The translations under genes and the position numbers were made by a program. From contig CP069300.1 of the NCBI GenBank assembly GCA_016839165.1, positions 3,658,001 to 3,722,000 on the forward strand: DNA of 64,000 nt. Reading direction: 5' to 3'. Each line of letters starts with the position of its first letter. Positions within the stretch are counted from its first letter, which is position 1. Origin of the DNA: Bradyrhizobium sp. PSBB068 (lineage in GTDB: Bacteria; Pseudomonadota; Alphaproteobacteria; Rhizobiales; Xanthobacteraceae). Positions 27,094-34,512 of this stretch are shown here, piece by piece. The notes under the pieces are model-generated. The model saw only the letters and a list, made by a program, of their open reading frames with translations. It had not been told where the DNA came from and made no database searches.

Positions 27094-27918
27094 TTAGTCG
27101 CGACGGCTGGCCGCAACCGGAATCTTGTCCGCCTCGGTGCGGCTCGCGTCCCTGCGCGCCAGCAGCCGCTTCAGCGCGGCAACATTGGCCGAGCCCTGCT
27201 CGGGCGGCAGGTCAGCCTTCATGATGGTCTCCGCCTCCGCCTGGCGGCCTTGCAGGCCGACCACGACGGCGAGATTGGTACGGATCCGCATGTCGTCGGG
27301 TGCGCGCTCCCGGGCGCGGCGCAGCGTCTCCTCGGCCTTCGGCAGGTCTTTCGACAGCAGGTACGACAGACCGAGATTGGAGAGCACCGACGCATCTTCG
27401 GGCACGACCTTGAGGGCGCTCGCGTAATATTGCCGGGCCTCGTCGTGGCGCTCGAGCTGATCGAGCACTGCGCCTTGCGCCGACAGGATACGCCAGTCCG
27501 GGTCTTCCGGCGTGTGCGCGCGCCCGAGCACGTCGAAGGCCTGCTGGAAATTGCCGTTATCGGCGAGCGCCCGTCCGTAGCCGGCGAGCAACGCCTTGTT
27601 GCTGGGCTGCGCCAGTACCGCCTGCTCCATGACGGCGACCGCCTGCGCCCGCTGGCCGGTGGCGCGGAGCGCCCGGGCGTATTTCAGCGCGGCGTCGGTG
27701 TCTTTCGGGTTGGCGCGGACGCGCTCGTGATAGGTCGCAATGTCGCGCCGGGGATCGACGGGAGCCGGCGTGGCCTCCGCCGTATCGCCCAACGACCCGG
27801 TAATGTCGGACGGACCCGAGGTCTGACAGGCGGACAGCCCGATCAGCAGGATCACGGCGGCTGCCGAGCCGGCAAGACGATGCATGCGGCCAAGAGGTCG
27901 GGCTAGTTTCTCAGACAT
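27094..27918 (-). CDS. TPR lipoprotein, TadD-like
   Basis: About 274 residues. The lipoprotein signal ends in IGLSAC near residue 33, and the mature part holds tetratricopeptide repeats, for example DTDAALKYARALRATGQRAQAV and DASVLSNLGLSYLLSKDLPKAE. Such TPR lipoproteins (TadD) accompany Tad loci and help pilus biogenesis. It is convergent with cpaE, 137 bp away. The ATG at 27918 is preferred; starts at 27957 (upstream) or 27885 (just before the signal) are possible. TadD identity is inferred from domain and place. Confidence 0.82.
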   Translation of the reverse strand: MSEKLARPLGRMHRLAGSAAAVILLIGLSACQTSGPSDITGSLGDTAEATPAPVDPRRDIATYHERVRANPKDTDAALKYARALRATGQRAQAVAVMEQAVLAQPSNKALLAGYGRALADNGNFQQAFDVLGRAHTPEDPDWRILSAQGAVLDQLERHDEARQYYASALKVVPEDASVLSNLGLSYLLSKDLPKAEETLRRARERAPDDMRIRTNLAVVVGLQGRQAEAETIMKADLPPEQGSANVAALKRLLARRDASRTEADKIPVAASRRD

Positions 27919-27960
27919 CAACGAGACTCGGAACAGCGAAGGTTCCGGGATGCTCACAGC

Positions 27961-27981
27961 TTAACCCTAAGTTCCGGTTAA
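27961..27981. promoter_or_regulatory. TTAACC-N9-GGTTAA inverted repeat upstream of TadD-like gene
   Basis: Two TTAA-containing half-sites, TTAACC at 27961-27966 and GGTTAA at 27976-27981, about 43 bp upstream of the TadD-like start. CtrA of alphaproteobacteria binds TTAA-N7-TTAA; the geometry here is inverted with nine bases between, so CtrA binding is only a possibility. Confidence 0.3.
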
Positions 27982-28048
27982 GGATGCCATCATCTCGCCG
28001 TCATCCGGCCCAGAAGCGGCGCATGGCGCCGCGCAGGCCGCCCGGCCG

Positions 28049-28294
28049 TCAGTCGACGAACTGGGCGCCGAATTCGTGGCCAATCCGCCAGGCCAGGCGG
28101 CACTGACGCGGACTGCCGCTCGAAAGGATGATGGTGAATTCCGGCGGGATCTCCAGATATTCGGCGATCACCTTGACGCCGCCGGCCGAGATGTCGGTGA
28201 TCATGCAGTCACGCGGCAACGACCCTGTGCCCAATTGAATTTTGGCGACGCTCCGGCACTCACGGCGTTCGCTCTTGCGGCGATTGACAAACAT
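28049..28294 (-). CDS. PilZ domain protein (small)
   Basis: Single PilZ domain of 81 residues, a probable c-di-GMP receptor. The N-terminal arginine motif is RRKSERRECR (RxxxR), and the second motif is DISAGGVKV (D-x-S-x-x-G). Together they are the two c-di-GMP-binding elements. The ATG at 28294 follows a GGGGATCAGG ribosome site; a TTG four codons upstream is less likely. It lies about 130 bp from the TadD-like gene, which suggests, without proof, control of pilus or surface behaviour. Confidence 0.88.
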   Translation of the reverse strand: MFVNRRKSERRECRSVAKIQLGTGSLPRDCMITDISAGGVKVIAEYLEIPPEFTIILSSGSPRQCRLAWRIGHEFGAQFVD

Positions 28295-28574
28295 CCTGAT
28301 CCCCAAGCCTTGCTGGACAGCTTCTCGTTCCCACCGTCATAACCGGGAAAGATTGGGAACTGCCTAGCGGAACCCGTCGCAATTGAACGGTCATTTCCAG
28401 GATTCGTTTACCGGTATCGCCGTGTCCGAACGACGCCGCCTCGATTAACGGCCTCTTCGCTACAAGCCCGCTCCCCCGGCCGGTTCCAACGTGAACAAAA
28501 AGGGGTTGATCGCGGGTCAATTGGCTCTATAGCGTGAACCCTTCGACTCGAATTTGCCGGGATATCCAGGACGT

Positions 28575-30257
28575 ATGGGAAGTCTTGTTCTGCTTGATCT
28601 GATGGGGGGCGTCGCGCTCCTGCTGTGGGGCCTGCACATGGTCCATAGCGGGATCCTGCGGGCCTTCGGGCCCGATTTGCGGCTGTTGCTGGCGCGGGCG
28701 CTCCGCAACCGGTTCACCGCGCTCGGCGCCGGCCTCGGCCTGACCGCCCTGCTCCAGAGCTCGACCGCGACTGCCCTGATCACCAGTTCCTTCGCCGCCG
28801 AGGAGATCGTCAGCCTGGTGCCGGCGCTTGCGATCATGCTCGGCGCCAATATCGGCACCACGCTGATCGTGCAGGTGCTGTCGTTCAATGTCGCAGCGGT
28901 GGCGCCGGTGCTGTTCATTGTCGGCCTCGTCGCATTCCGCAGCGGGCCACGCTCCCGGATCAAGGACCTCGGCCGGGTCGCGATCGGCCTCGGCCTGATG
29001 CTGCTCGCGCTGCATATCCTGCTCGATACGATGGCGCCGGCCGAGAATGCCCCGGGCGTGCGCGTGTTCCTGAACGGGATCACCGGCGATCCCGTGCTCT
29101 GCATCCTGATCGGCGCGTTCGTCACCTGGCTGGTCCATTCCAGCGTCGCCAGCGTGCTGCTGGTGATGTCGCTGGCCTATTCCCAGTTCATCTCGCCCTA
29201 CGCCGCGTTCGCGCTGGTGCTCGGCGCCAATCTCGGCAGCGCCATCAATCCGCTGATGGAAGGCGCGCGGCGCGACAATCCGGCGAGCTACCGGCTGCCG
29301 GTTGGCAACCTCGTCAACCGCGTCGTCGGCATCCTGCTGGTGGCGCCGTTCCTGCGCCCGATCACGGAAACGATTTGCACCTGGCAGCCCGATCTCGCCA
29401 AGGCGACCGCGCTGTTCCACATCGCCTTCAACGTCGCGACCGCGCTGCTGTTCATCGGCGTGCTGGATCACTTCGCGCGCCTGCTCGAGCGGCTGCTGCC
29501 CAAGCGGGCGCAGGAGACCGATCCGTCACGGCCGCGCTATCTCGACGAGAGCGCGCTGGAGACGCCTTCGCTTGCGCTCGCCGACGCCGCGCGCGAGGTG
29601 CTGCATATGGGCGACCATGCCGAGGCGATGTTGCGCAAGGTGATGGCGGCGATGCTGACCAACGATCGCGCGCTGGTCGACCATGTGTCGAAGATGGACA
29701 ACACCGTCGACCGGCTGAACGAGGCGATCAAGCTCTACGTCACGAAGCTTACCCGCGGCAGCCTCGATGAGCGCGAGGGACACCGCGCCATGGAGATCGT
29801 CGCCTTCGCGATCAACCTCGAGCATATCGGCGACATCGTCGACAAGAACCTGAGCGAGCTCGCGACCAAGAAGATCAAGCACCGCCTGCAATTCTCGGCG
29901 GAAGGCGCCGAGGAATTGGCCGCGTTCCACAAGCGCACGATCGATTCGCTGCGGATCGCGTTCGGGGTGTTCATGTCGGGCGATGCGAGCGAAGCGCGCA
30001 AGCTGCTCACCGAGAAGGCGGCGCTGCGCGCGGCCGAACTTGCCGCCGTCGAGCGCCATCTGGAGCGACTGCGCGAAGGCCGGCCCGAGACCATCGAAAC
30101 CACGTCGCTGCATCTCGACGTGCTGCGCGACCTGCGCCGCATCCATTCGCACATCTGCTCGGTCGCCTACCCCGTGCTCGATGCCGCCGGCGAGACCGCC
30201 GCCGATCGGCAGAACGCGGTGGAAGCAGCCGAACTTCCGGCGCCCGGGCGGCCTTGA
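28575..30257 (+). CDS. Na/Pi cotransporter family protein (PhoU-domain fusion)
   Basis: A 560-residue inner-membrane protein. The N-terminal half has the two inverted Na/Pi-cotransport repeats with QSSTATALITSSF near residue 64 and WLVHSSVASVLLVMS near residue 195. The C-terminal third is a cytoplasmic PhoU-like helical domain (DAAREVLHMGDHAEAMLRKVMAAM onward). This is the YjbB/NptA-like type, thought to export phosphate. ATG 28575 follows an AGGA site; a TTG seven codons earlier is less likely. Monocistronic between divergent PilZ and convergent M23 genes. Confidence 0.9.
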   Translation: MGSLVLLDLMGGVALLLWGLHMVHSGILRAFGPDLRLLLARALRNRFTALGAGLGLTALLQSSTATALITSSFAAEEIVSLVPALAIMLGANIGTTLIVQVLSFNVAAVAPVLFIVGLVAFRSGPRSRIKDLGRVAIGLGLMLLALHILLDTMAPAENAPGVRVFLNGITGDPVLCILIGAFVTWLVHSSVASVLLVMSLAYSQFISPYAAFALVLGANLGSAINPLMEGARRDNPASYRLPVGNLVNRVVGILLVAPFLRPITETICTWQPDLAKATALFHIAFNVATALLFIGVLDHFARLLERLLPKRAQETDPSRPRYLDESALETPSLALADAAREVLHMGDHAEAMLRKVMAAMLTNDRALVDHVSKMDNTVDRLNEAIKLYVTKLTRGSLDEREGHRAMEIVAFAINLEHIGDIVDKNLSELATKKIKHRLQFSAEGAEELAAFHKRTIDSLRIAFGVFMSGDASEARKLLTEKAALRAAELAAVERHLERLREGRPETIETTSLHLDVLRDLRRIHSHICSVAYPVLDAAGETAADRQNAVEAAELPAPGRP

Positions 30258-30275
30258 TCAAGCGCGGTCGCGCCA

Positions 30276-30490
30276 AAGCGCGATGAGATTGGGTTGATCT
30301 GAAGCAGCAGTGGGAATTCACCTCTCCCTTGGGAGAGGTCGGCGGGTAGCGCCGGGTGAGGGGTTGCGGTCTCTTGTAGGAGCAGCGCCCCCTCACCCGA
30401 TTTGCTACGCAAATCGACCTCTTCCCGCTGGGGAGAGGTGAACGAATCTTGCGAGATTAACTGACTCGACCCAAACTCATCATGCTCTAG
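30276..30490. repeat. Compound intergenic repeat (dispersed palindromic elements)
   Basis: Begins with GCGCGATGAGATTGGGTTGATC, which is close to the reverse complement of the second module of the 55507-55604 repeat. It continues with a long imperfect palindrome: CACCTCTCCC at the left pairs with GGGGAGAGGTG at the right, and an inner pair surrounds CCCTCACCC / GGGTGAGGGG. It ends near the M23 stop. Repeats of this kind are scattered between genes in Bradyrhizobium-like genomes. It may serve as transcription terminator for both convergent genes. Confidence 0.8.
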
Positions 30491-32292
30491 GTCGGCGGCC
30501 GATGTTCCGAACCACGCGGCGGCTGTGGAGACGCGGAAGCCGCAACGAGCTGGTCGATGCTGTCGCGCTGGCGATCGAAGGCGCCAAGGAGATCGCCCTG
30601 CAGCACCCGGCCGCCCGACAATTTCATCCGAAGCGGATCGACGTTACGGCCGTTGATCCGCACCTCGTAATAGAGATGCGGTCCGGTCGAGAGCCCCGTG
30701 GACCCGACATAGGCAATCGTCTCGCCCTGGCGAACACGGTCACCCACCTTCAGTCCGGACGGGACGCTCGCGATGTGAGCATAAGTCGTCTCGTAACCGC
30801 GATCATGCCGTACCCGGATGTACTTGCCGTACCCGCGTTCGTACCCTTCGGTCTCGACGACGCCGGCGCCCGCGGCCGCGATCGGCGACCCGTAGGGGGC
30901 GGCGAAATCGACGCCCTCATGGAAGCGGCGATCGCCAAGGATCGGATGAATGCGCCACCCGAACCCGTCGCCGAGGCGTCCGCTGACCACCGGCTTGCGC
31001 AGCAGAAATTTGGTGATGGACTGGCCGTCCTCATCATAGAAATCGGAGCTGCCATCGTCCGGCGCCGTGAAGCGATAGTAGCGGCGCGTCTGCCCGCCCG
31101 CCGCCAAATCGATGAACACCAGTTCCGGTTGGCCGATGTCGTTGGGCGCATAGATGATCTCGGCCACATCGGCGTCGCCGAGCGGCTCGTCGAGGTCGAA
31201 ATCGCGGCCGCACAGCCGCATCAGTTCAGCGACGATCCCCTCGTCGACGTGATTGGAGCGAGCAAGCGCGTTGAGGCCGTCGCGTAACGTCTCGCCCGGG
31301 ACGGCGTGCGTGTCGATCGATTGGCGCGGCTGCCTTCCGCCCGACGCGGCGGCCTCCGGCTGTTCCGGCACAATCGCCTGGTATTGACCGACATCGGTGC
31401 GACCGACGGCGGACACGCTGGAGCCCGCCCGTTCGATCGACACTTTCGCGACGTGGCCGCGCGGCGCCCCGGCATCTCCGTCCTGCTCGATGACGGTGAT
31501 TTTCTCGCCGCCCGACAATGTCTGCTGACGGCCCGTCGACGGGAAAGCGGCAAGGATCGCCGGCGCATCCTCCGCGGCCGCGGCCAGCGCCCGCAGGATG
31601 GCGGAGAGCGTGTCACCGCTCCTGGCGACAATGACATGTCGATAGTGACGAGAGGAGGAAGGCGACTTCGGAAGGCTGGTGACATTGACGGCGTCACCGA
31701 TCGGAGCCGGCGAATGCGGCACGTCTTCAACGTCGGCATAAGCGCTGGTGCCGCCCGGCAGCCCACGGCGCGATGGACCTCCCCGAATGATCGATGGCAA
31801 CTCCGACGGCAGTTGCGTGCTTGCTCGCTGCTCGTCCTTGCCGTCCGCCGGCGTTTCGCGGCGATGGTCCTGCTCCGGCTCGGGATCGATCTCCGCAAGC
31901 CGCGCCGACACGCGGGTAAATCGACGGACCGAGCCGGCATCGCTCAATTGCTCGATCTTGAGCGCCGAGGGATTGCCTGGCGAGCCGGGCCTCCGATCCA
32001 GGCGATCGCCGCGCCGCGCCTCGTCGACCACCTGCCCCGTGACGCGCGGACCTGAGACCACCGGCGACGCAGCGAATCTCGTGCGATAACCAAATGCGCC
32101 GCGAAGCGCGCCACCAAGCAGCACCACGGCCGCGGCGCCGATCAGGATCGTCCCGGCCATCCAGCGGATACTGACGGCGCGCCGGTCCGGCAGACCGCGC
32201 TCGCCGGTCAGCGGCGGCGCGTCGAGCAAAACGACATTGCGGACATGCAACAGATAACTACCCGCTCTGGTCGGTTCGCCACGGCTGGTCAT
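30487..32292 (-). CDS. M23 peptidase-like envelope protein, zinc ligand substituted
   Basis: A 601-residue protein with one membrane anchor near residues 45-65. A LysM-like GDTLSAIL segment lies near residue 225, an OapA/LysM-like linker follows, and an M23 (LytM) domain is C-terminal. Active-site pieces visible are HEGVDFAAPYGSP near 458 (H and D ligands) and TYAHIA near 504 (catalytic His). The last motif, normally H-x-H, reads GPHLYYEVR near 537, so the His that should bind zinc is Tyr. The codon is TAT, clear in the DNA. It may be a non-catalytic amidase activator or have altered metal binding. Alone in its transcript, as far as visible. Confidence 0.88.
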   Translation of the reverse strand: MTSRGEPTRAGSYLLHVRNVVLLDAPPLTGERGLPDRRAVSIRWMAGTILIGAAAVVLLGGALRGAFGYRTRFAASPVVSGPRVTGQVVDEARRGDRLDRRPGSPGNPSALKIEQLSDAGSVRRFTRVSARLAEIDPEPEQDHRRETPADGKDEQRASTQLPSELPSIIRGGPSRRGLPGGTSAYADVEDVPHSPAPIGDAVNVTSLPKSPSSSRHYRHVIVARSGDTLSAILRALAAAAEDAPAILAAFPSTGRQQTLSGGEKITVIEQDGDAGAPRGHVAKVSIERAGSSVSAVGRTDVGQYQAIVPEQPEAAASGGRQPRQSIDTHAVPGETLRDGLNALARSNHVDEGIVAELMRLCGRDFDLDEPLGDADVAEIIYAPNDIGQPELVFIDLAAGGQTRRYYRFTAPDDGSSDFYDEDGQSITKFLLRKPVVSGRLGDGFGWRIHPILGDRRFHEGVDFAAPYGSPIAAAGAGVVETEGYERGYGKYIRVRHDRGYETTYAHIASVPSGLKVGDRVRQGETIAYVGSTGLSTGPHLYYEVRINGRNVDPLRMKLSGGRVLQGDLLGAFDRQRDSIDQLVAASASPQPPRGSEHRPPT

Positions 32293-32478
32293 CGACGCCC
32301 CTCATCCCCTGGCGCATGGACTCGGGATGCCGCCACGCCCACGACGGGCCGTAGATGCCATGCGTCTTGGGGCGATTGTTTGACCGTCGTCCGGATTTGG
32401 TCGCAATCGATGCTGGAAGCCATCAAGACTTCGAAAGCAGCCCCAGCATACCGTTCGCCGCACCGACGGCCGTGCGGA

Positions 32479-32820
32479 TCAATTGTCGAGCGTCTTCGAC
32501 GCGCGTCGGCGGTTCTTCACGATCAGCATGATGTTGCGGACATAGATCAGCGTGGCGAGGCCCTGGCCGAGGATGATGACGGGTTCGCGCTTGGCGAGCC
32601 CGTAGACCAGCGTCATCAGGCCGCCGCCCATCGAGAAGAACCAGAACGCCATCGGCACCACGCTCTGGCCGGCGCGCTCGCTGGAAATCCACTGCACCAG
32701 AAAGCGCGCGGTGAACAGCAGTTGCGCGACGAGGCCGAACGCCAGCCAGAAATCGAACTTGGCGACGAACGTGTCGTAGAAATAGGCGCTCAGCGCCTGG
32801 CCAAACTGAATCAGCATCAT
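32479..32820 (-). CDS. Lipid-A-disaccharide synthase N-terminal domain-like protein (LAB_N)
   Basis: Small membrane protein of 113 residues with about three helices. Family text is LVAQLLFTARFLVQWISSERAGQSVVPMAFWFFS, followed by GLATLIYVRNIMLIVKNRRR. LAB_N proteins often accompany polyprenyl-phosphate sugar transferases; a role in flipping or handling lipid-linked sugar is suspected, not shown. The ATG overlaps the stop of the GT2 gene (ATGA). Last gene of a four-gene leftward cassette. Confidence 0.9.
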   Translation of the reverse strand: MMLIQFGQALSAYFYDTFVAKFDFWLAFGLVAQLLFTARFLVQWISSERAGQSVVPMAFWFFSMGGGLMTLVYGLAKREPVIILGQGLATLIYVRNIMLIVKNRRRASKTLDN

Positions 32821-33596
32821 TTCACCTTGGTGACATCAGTCGCATCGGTGACGCCCGGCACTTCCGTGACGACCGGCGTCGGCTTCTTGCGGCGGATCAG
32901 CCACCACACGCCGGCCAGATCCATGATCCCGATCCAGAGCCGGTCGAAGAATCCATAGTTCGAGACGCCGGAATGGCGCGGGCGATCGACGACATCGACA
33001 TAGGCGATCGCATATCCTTCGCGGCGGACCAGCGCCGGCAGGAAGCGATGCAGCCCGTCGAAATAGGGCATCGCCAGGAACACCTCGCGCGGAAACGCCT
33101 TCAGGCCGCAACCGGTGTCGCGCGTGCCATCACGCAGGATGATGCCGCGCACCTTGTTGGCGATGCGCGATTGCAGCTTCTTGAAGCCGGTGTCCTTGCG
33201 CCCGACGCGCTGGCCGGCGGCAAGGCCGACGCGGCCGTTGCCGCTCTCGATCGCCCTGATCAGGTCCGGCAGGAAGGCCGGATCGTTCTGGCCGTCACCA
33301 TCGAGCGTCGCCACGATCGCACCGCGCGCGGCGCGAACGCCGCTGCGCACGGCCGCCGACTGGCCCGAGGAGATGGCGTGGCGCAGTTGCCGGAGATTGG
33401 GCCGCTGCGCCATGATCGCGCCCAGCCGTTCACCGGTGGCGTCGGTCGAGCCGTCATTGACGTAGACGATCTCGTAGGCCCAACGTCCGTCGAGCGCGGC
33501 CGCGATCTCGGCGATCAGCGGCGCGATATTGTCGGCCTCGTTGCGCACCGGCACGACGATGGAAACGGCGACCGGCGTCTGGTCGGAAACAGGCAA
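32817..33596 (-). CDS. Family 2 glycosyltransferase (dolichyl/undecaprenyl-phosphate sugar synthase type)
   Basis: Cytoplasmic GT-A enzyme of 259 residues that probably loads a sugar from a nucleotide donor onto a polyprenyl phosphate. It shows VSIVVPVRNEADNIAPLI near residue 12, the nucleotide-binding VYVNDGSTDAT, and the catalytic DGDGQNDPAFLPDLI near residue 100. RDTGCGLKAFPREVF follows near 165, and HSGVSNYGFFDR is near the C-terminus. The start is a TTG at 33596; no in-frame ATG or GTG fits better. It lacks the C-terminal membrane helices of ArnC but resembles DPM1. It probably supplies the ArnT-like transferase encoded upstream. Confidence 0.9.
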   Translation of the reverse strand: MPVSDQTPVAVSIVVPVRNEADNIAPLIAEIAAALDGRWAYEIVYVNDGSTDATGERLGAIMAQRPNLRQLRHAISSGQSAAVRSGVRAARGAIVATLDGDGQNDPAFLPDLIRAIESGNGRVGLAAGQRVGRKDTGFKKLQSRIANKVRGIILRDGTRDTGCGLKAFPREVFLAMPYFDGLHRFLPALVRREGYAIAYVDVVDRPRHSGVSNYGFFDRLWIGIMDLAGVWWLIRRKKPTPVVTEVPGVTDATDVTKVK

Positions 33597-33665
33597 TTCG
33601 GCACTCGTGGTTGATGTGGGGTTCGCGGCTGGAACCCACCCGATCCGGCCGCCGGGCGACCGCTT

Positions 33666-34511
33666 TTATGGGGCGAAAGCGCTCCTCGCAACCCTTTTGA
33701 GGCGCCCTTCCGAGGGGCCCGGCAACGCCACCACGGTGCCATCGCGATCGATGGCAAAACCAAGGCGGCGGGCGGCGAACCAGTAGCGTACGGCCGTTGC
33801 GCCGATCATGCCGACAGCCGCGCCGGCCACCACGTCGCTCGGATGATGGGCCAGCAGCACCAGCCGCGTCGCGATGATGATCAGCGCATAGACCAGCATC
33901 GCAACCCGCGCGCGCGGCCACACCGCCGACACGGCGAAGGCCAGCGCAAACGCCGTGATCGCATGTCCCGACGGAAAGCTCGAATAGGCCTCGGTGCCGG
34001 CGAAGTGCTGGAAGTTGAAGGCATTGGCCTTGCCGCCGACGAACGGCCGGCCGCGACCGACGATCCACTTGATCACTTCACCGGTCGCCACCGACAGCGC
34101 GACCGACAGGAACAGGTATTGCAGCCTGGTCCCGAGGCCAAGCAGGGTTGCGCGCGGCACGCCGCGCAGCGCGGGCGCCGCCAATGCGACTGCAATCAGC
34201 AGCAGACCGAGCGCGCTGAGCACATACTCGTCCTTGCCGAAATCGGTGAGAATCTTCACCCACCAGAGCGAAGGCGTGCCGCGCGGCGGCATCAGGCTGA
34301 TCTCGGCGACATCGACCGCATACATCAGCGTGACGATCACGGCGCCGCCGATGACGAAGAGCAGCAGCACGTGGCGCGCGGAGCGGCGCGCTGCCTCGGC
34401 CCGGCGCGAATGCGACGGTGCCCGCACCAGCTGGGCGAGGGACAGCCAGACCAGCGTCAGCAATCGTCCGAAATAATTGGCGGATTCCAGGTTGGCTGGC
34501 GGCGCCGGCAT
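33666..34511 (-). CDS. PAP2 family phosphatase (lipid phosphatase)
   Basis: Membrane phosphatase of 281 residues. Motif 1 is KWIVGRGRP near residue 147, motif 2 is YSSFPSGHAIT near 177, and motif 3 is TRLVLLAHHPSDVVAG near 218; all three catalytic parts of the phosphatidic-acid-phosphatase type 2 fold are intact. About six membrane helices. The start is ATG 34511, just after the TGA of the ArnT-like gene (TGACATG); a longer frame overlapping that gene is less likely. Could act on lipid A, undecaprenyl pyrophosphate or another lipid phosphate; the operon suggests lipid A or a polyprenyl carrier. Confidence 0.9.
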   Translation of the reverse strand: MPAPPANLESANYFGRLLTLVWLSLAQLVRAPSHSRRAEAARRSARHVLLLFVIGGAVIVTLMYAVDVAEISLMPPRGTPSLWWVKILTDFGKDEYVLSALGLLLIAVALAAPALRGVPRATLLGLGTRLQYLFLSVALSVATGEVIKWIVGRGRPFVGGKANAFNFQHFAGTEAYSSFPSGHAITAFALAFAVSAVWPRARVAMLVYALIIIATRLVLLAHHPSDVVAGAAVGMIGATAVRYWFAARRLGFAIDRDGTVVALPGPSEGRLKRVARSAFAP

Positions 34512-34512
34512 G

